From the NCBI RefSeq assembly GCF_003347495.1, contig NZ_QCXY01000003.1, positions 310,001 through 374,000 of the forward strand: DNA of 64,000 nucleotides. Reading direction: 5' to 3'. Positions 63,471-64,000 of the stretch are shown here, piece after piece. The notes beneath the pieces were generated by a model, which saw only the letters and a program-made list of their open reading frames with translations, ran no database searches and had not been told where the DNA came from. The position numbers were made by a program, and so were the translations under genes. The stretch is from Pleomorphovibrio marinus (GTDB taxonomy: Bacteria; Bacteroidota; Bacteroidia; Cytophagales; Cyclobacteriaceae). Position 1 is the first letter of the stretch; each line of letters starts with the position of its first letter.

Positions 63471-64000
63471 CAAAAGCTCCTACGTTTGGACTTTTTCGCA
63501 GATTAATGATATGAGCTACGATCAGGTTTGGAACCCAACAAAGCCAAGACGTGATTTTGTAAGCAATTAAAAAGTCACCAAATAGTGTGCTCAATAAGGG
63601 TAGCCAAATCCTTAACGTTACCGCGGCAAAGCATAGCGAGTAACTGTAAACCATCCATTTTCTATGACCTTCCATCTTTTTCCTCCGTACAAGAAGATAA
63701 GCAACATGCGTAGATAGCAGCCATAGAACGCCCAGGCTGATAAAACCAGTGGAGGGAATAAGTCCTCCCGTAGCGTAAAAACCAATGTAAATGCCACCCA
63801 ATGCACTTAGCCATACACTAACCAAATAAGCTTTTCCCAGTTGCCTATGTAATACAAGGTTGGCATTCCGCCATTTTTCAGCAAACTGTATCCAACCGGT
63901 AAGCAGGGCAATTCCGCCAAAAACAATGTGGGTGTAAAAGCCAATGTTCCAAATAGGGTGCTGCAAAAGCCAGGTTTCTTTGGATTGAAGCAACCCGAAA
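63433..64000 (-). CDS. DUF2306-like membrane protein, N-terminus outside window
   Basis: The gene enters from the right edge; the frame stays open through 64000 and no start is visible inside. The readable part has about five membrane helices: YTHIVFGGIALLTGWIQFAE, AYLVSVWLSALGGIYIGFYA, FISLGVLWLLSTHVAYLLV and SYSLCFAAVTLRIWLPLL. Conserved His (THIV, LHRQLGKAY, GHRKWMVYS) fit a DUF2306 fold. The C-terminal residues EPYKAYKGIEEG are encoded by the palindromic element, so the original end seems replaced. Function unknown. Confidence 0.78.
   Translation of the reverse strand, partial: FGLLQSKETWLLQHPIWNIGFYTHIVFGGIALLTGWIQFAEKWRNANLVLHRQLGKAYLVSVWLSALGGIYIGFYATGGLIPSTGFISLGVLWLLSTHVAYLLVRRKKMEGHRKWMVYSYSLCFAAVTLRIWLPLLSTLFGDFLIAYKITSWLCWVPNLIVAHIINLRKSPNVGAFEPYKAYKGIEEG

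Overview
The window looks like chromosome of a marine Bacteroidota, most likely order Cytophagales (Cyclobacteriaceae-like). This is inferred from SusC/SusD pairs whose receptors carry STN domains and are preceded by ECF sigma and FecR genes, from many lipoprotein sulfatases, Tat-type leaders on Gfo/Idh, enolase-superfamily and aldo-keto enzymes, and moderate-to-low GC. No rRNA, tRNA, CRISPR array, phage or complete insertion sequence was seen.

Layout. Positions 1-2.2 kb hold a sigma / FecR / SusC module on the minus strand; the SusC gene runs off the left edge and carries an apparent frameshift. Positions 2.4-11.2 kb are a minus-strand catabolic run: frameshifted nucleoside-hydrolase/DUF4038 fusion, enolase-superfamily dehydratase, RraA-like protein, alginate-lyase remnant, sulfatase and Gfo/Idh oxidoreductase. 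Positions 11.5-16 kb hold three small plus-strand lipoproteins, two of them paralogs, around a membrane protein and a purple-acid-phosphatase-like enzyme. Positions 16-22.5 kb carry two PhoD-like phosphatases and a sulfatase. A decayed DUF433/DUF5615 toxin-antitoxin pair follows at 22.7-23.3 kb. Positions 23.4-30.4 kb hold a complete sigma / FecR / SusC / SusD locus, followed by a heparinase-like lyase and an iduronate-sulfatase-like gene (31-34.9 kb).

Positions 35-36.3 kb contain truncated genes (DUF2459 and a DUF4143-type ATPase). Then come ThuA, an outer-membrane protein, aldo-keto reductase, GH36-like galactosidase, a membrane protein, a double-PAP2 haloperoxidase-like protein and another outer-membrane protein (36-46.6 kb). 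Positions 47-52 kb hold three Uma2-family nuclease paralogs interleaved with ThuA and a sulfatase. Positions 52-55 kb hold an NHL-type propeller protein and a second nucleoside-hydrolase-like protein. Positions 55.6-62.5 kb hold a second complete sigma / FecR / SusC / SusD locus. The right edge has a GxxExxY gene bracketed by a palindromic repeat, and the 3' part of a DUF2306-like membrane gene.

How the genes fit together (inference): SusC/SusD import oligosaccharides and signal through FecR to the ECF sigma factors. Secreted sulfatases, lyases and glycosidases strip and cut a sulfated or uronate-rich polysaccharide. Dehydratase and oxidoreductases process the sugars, and PhoD/PAP/PAP2 enzymes release phosphate. 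Two patterns recur. All three FecR-SusC junctions contain an inverted repeat. At least eight genes are visibly broken or internally deleted, so the region is turning over fast.
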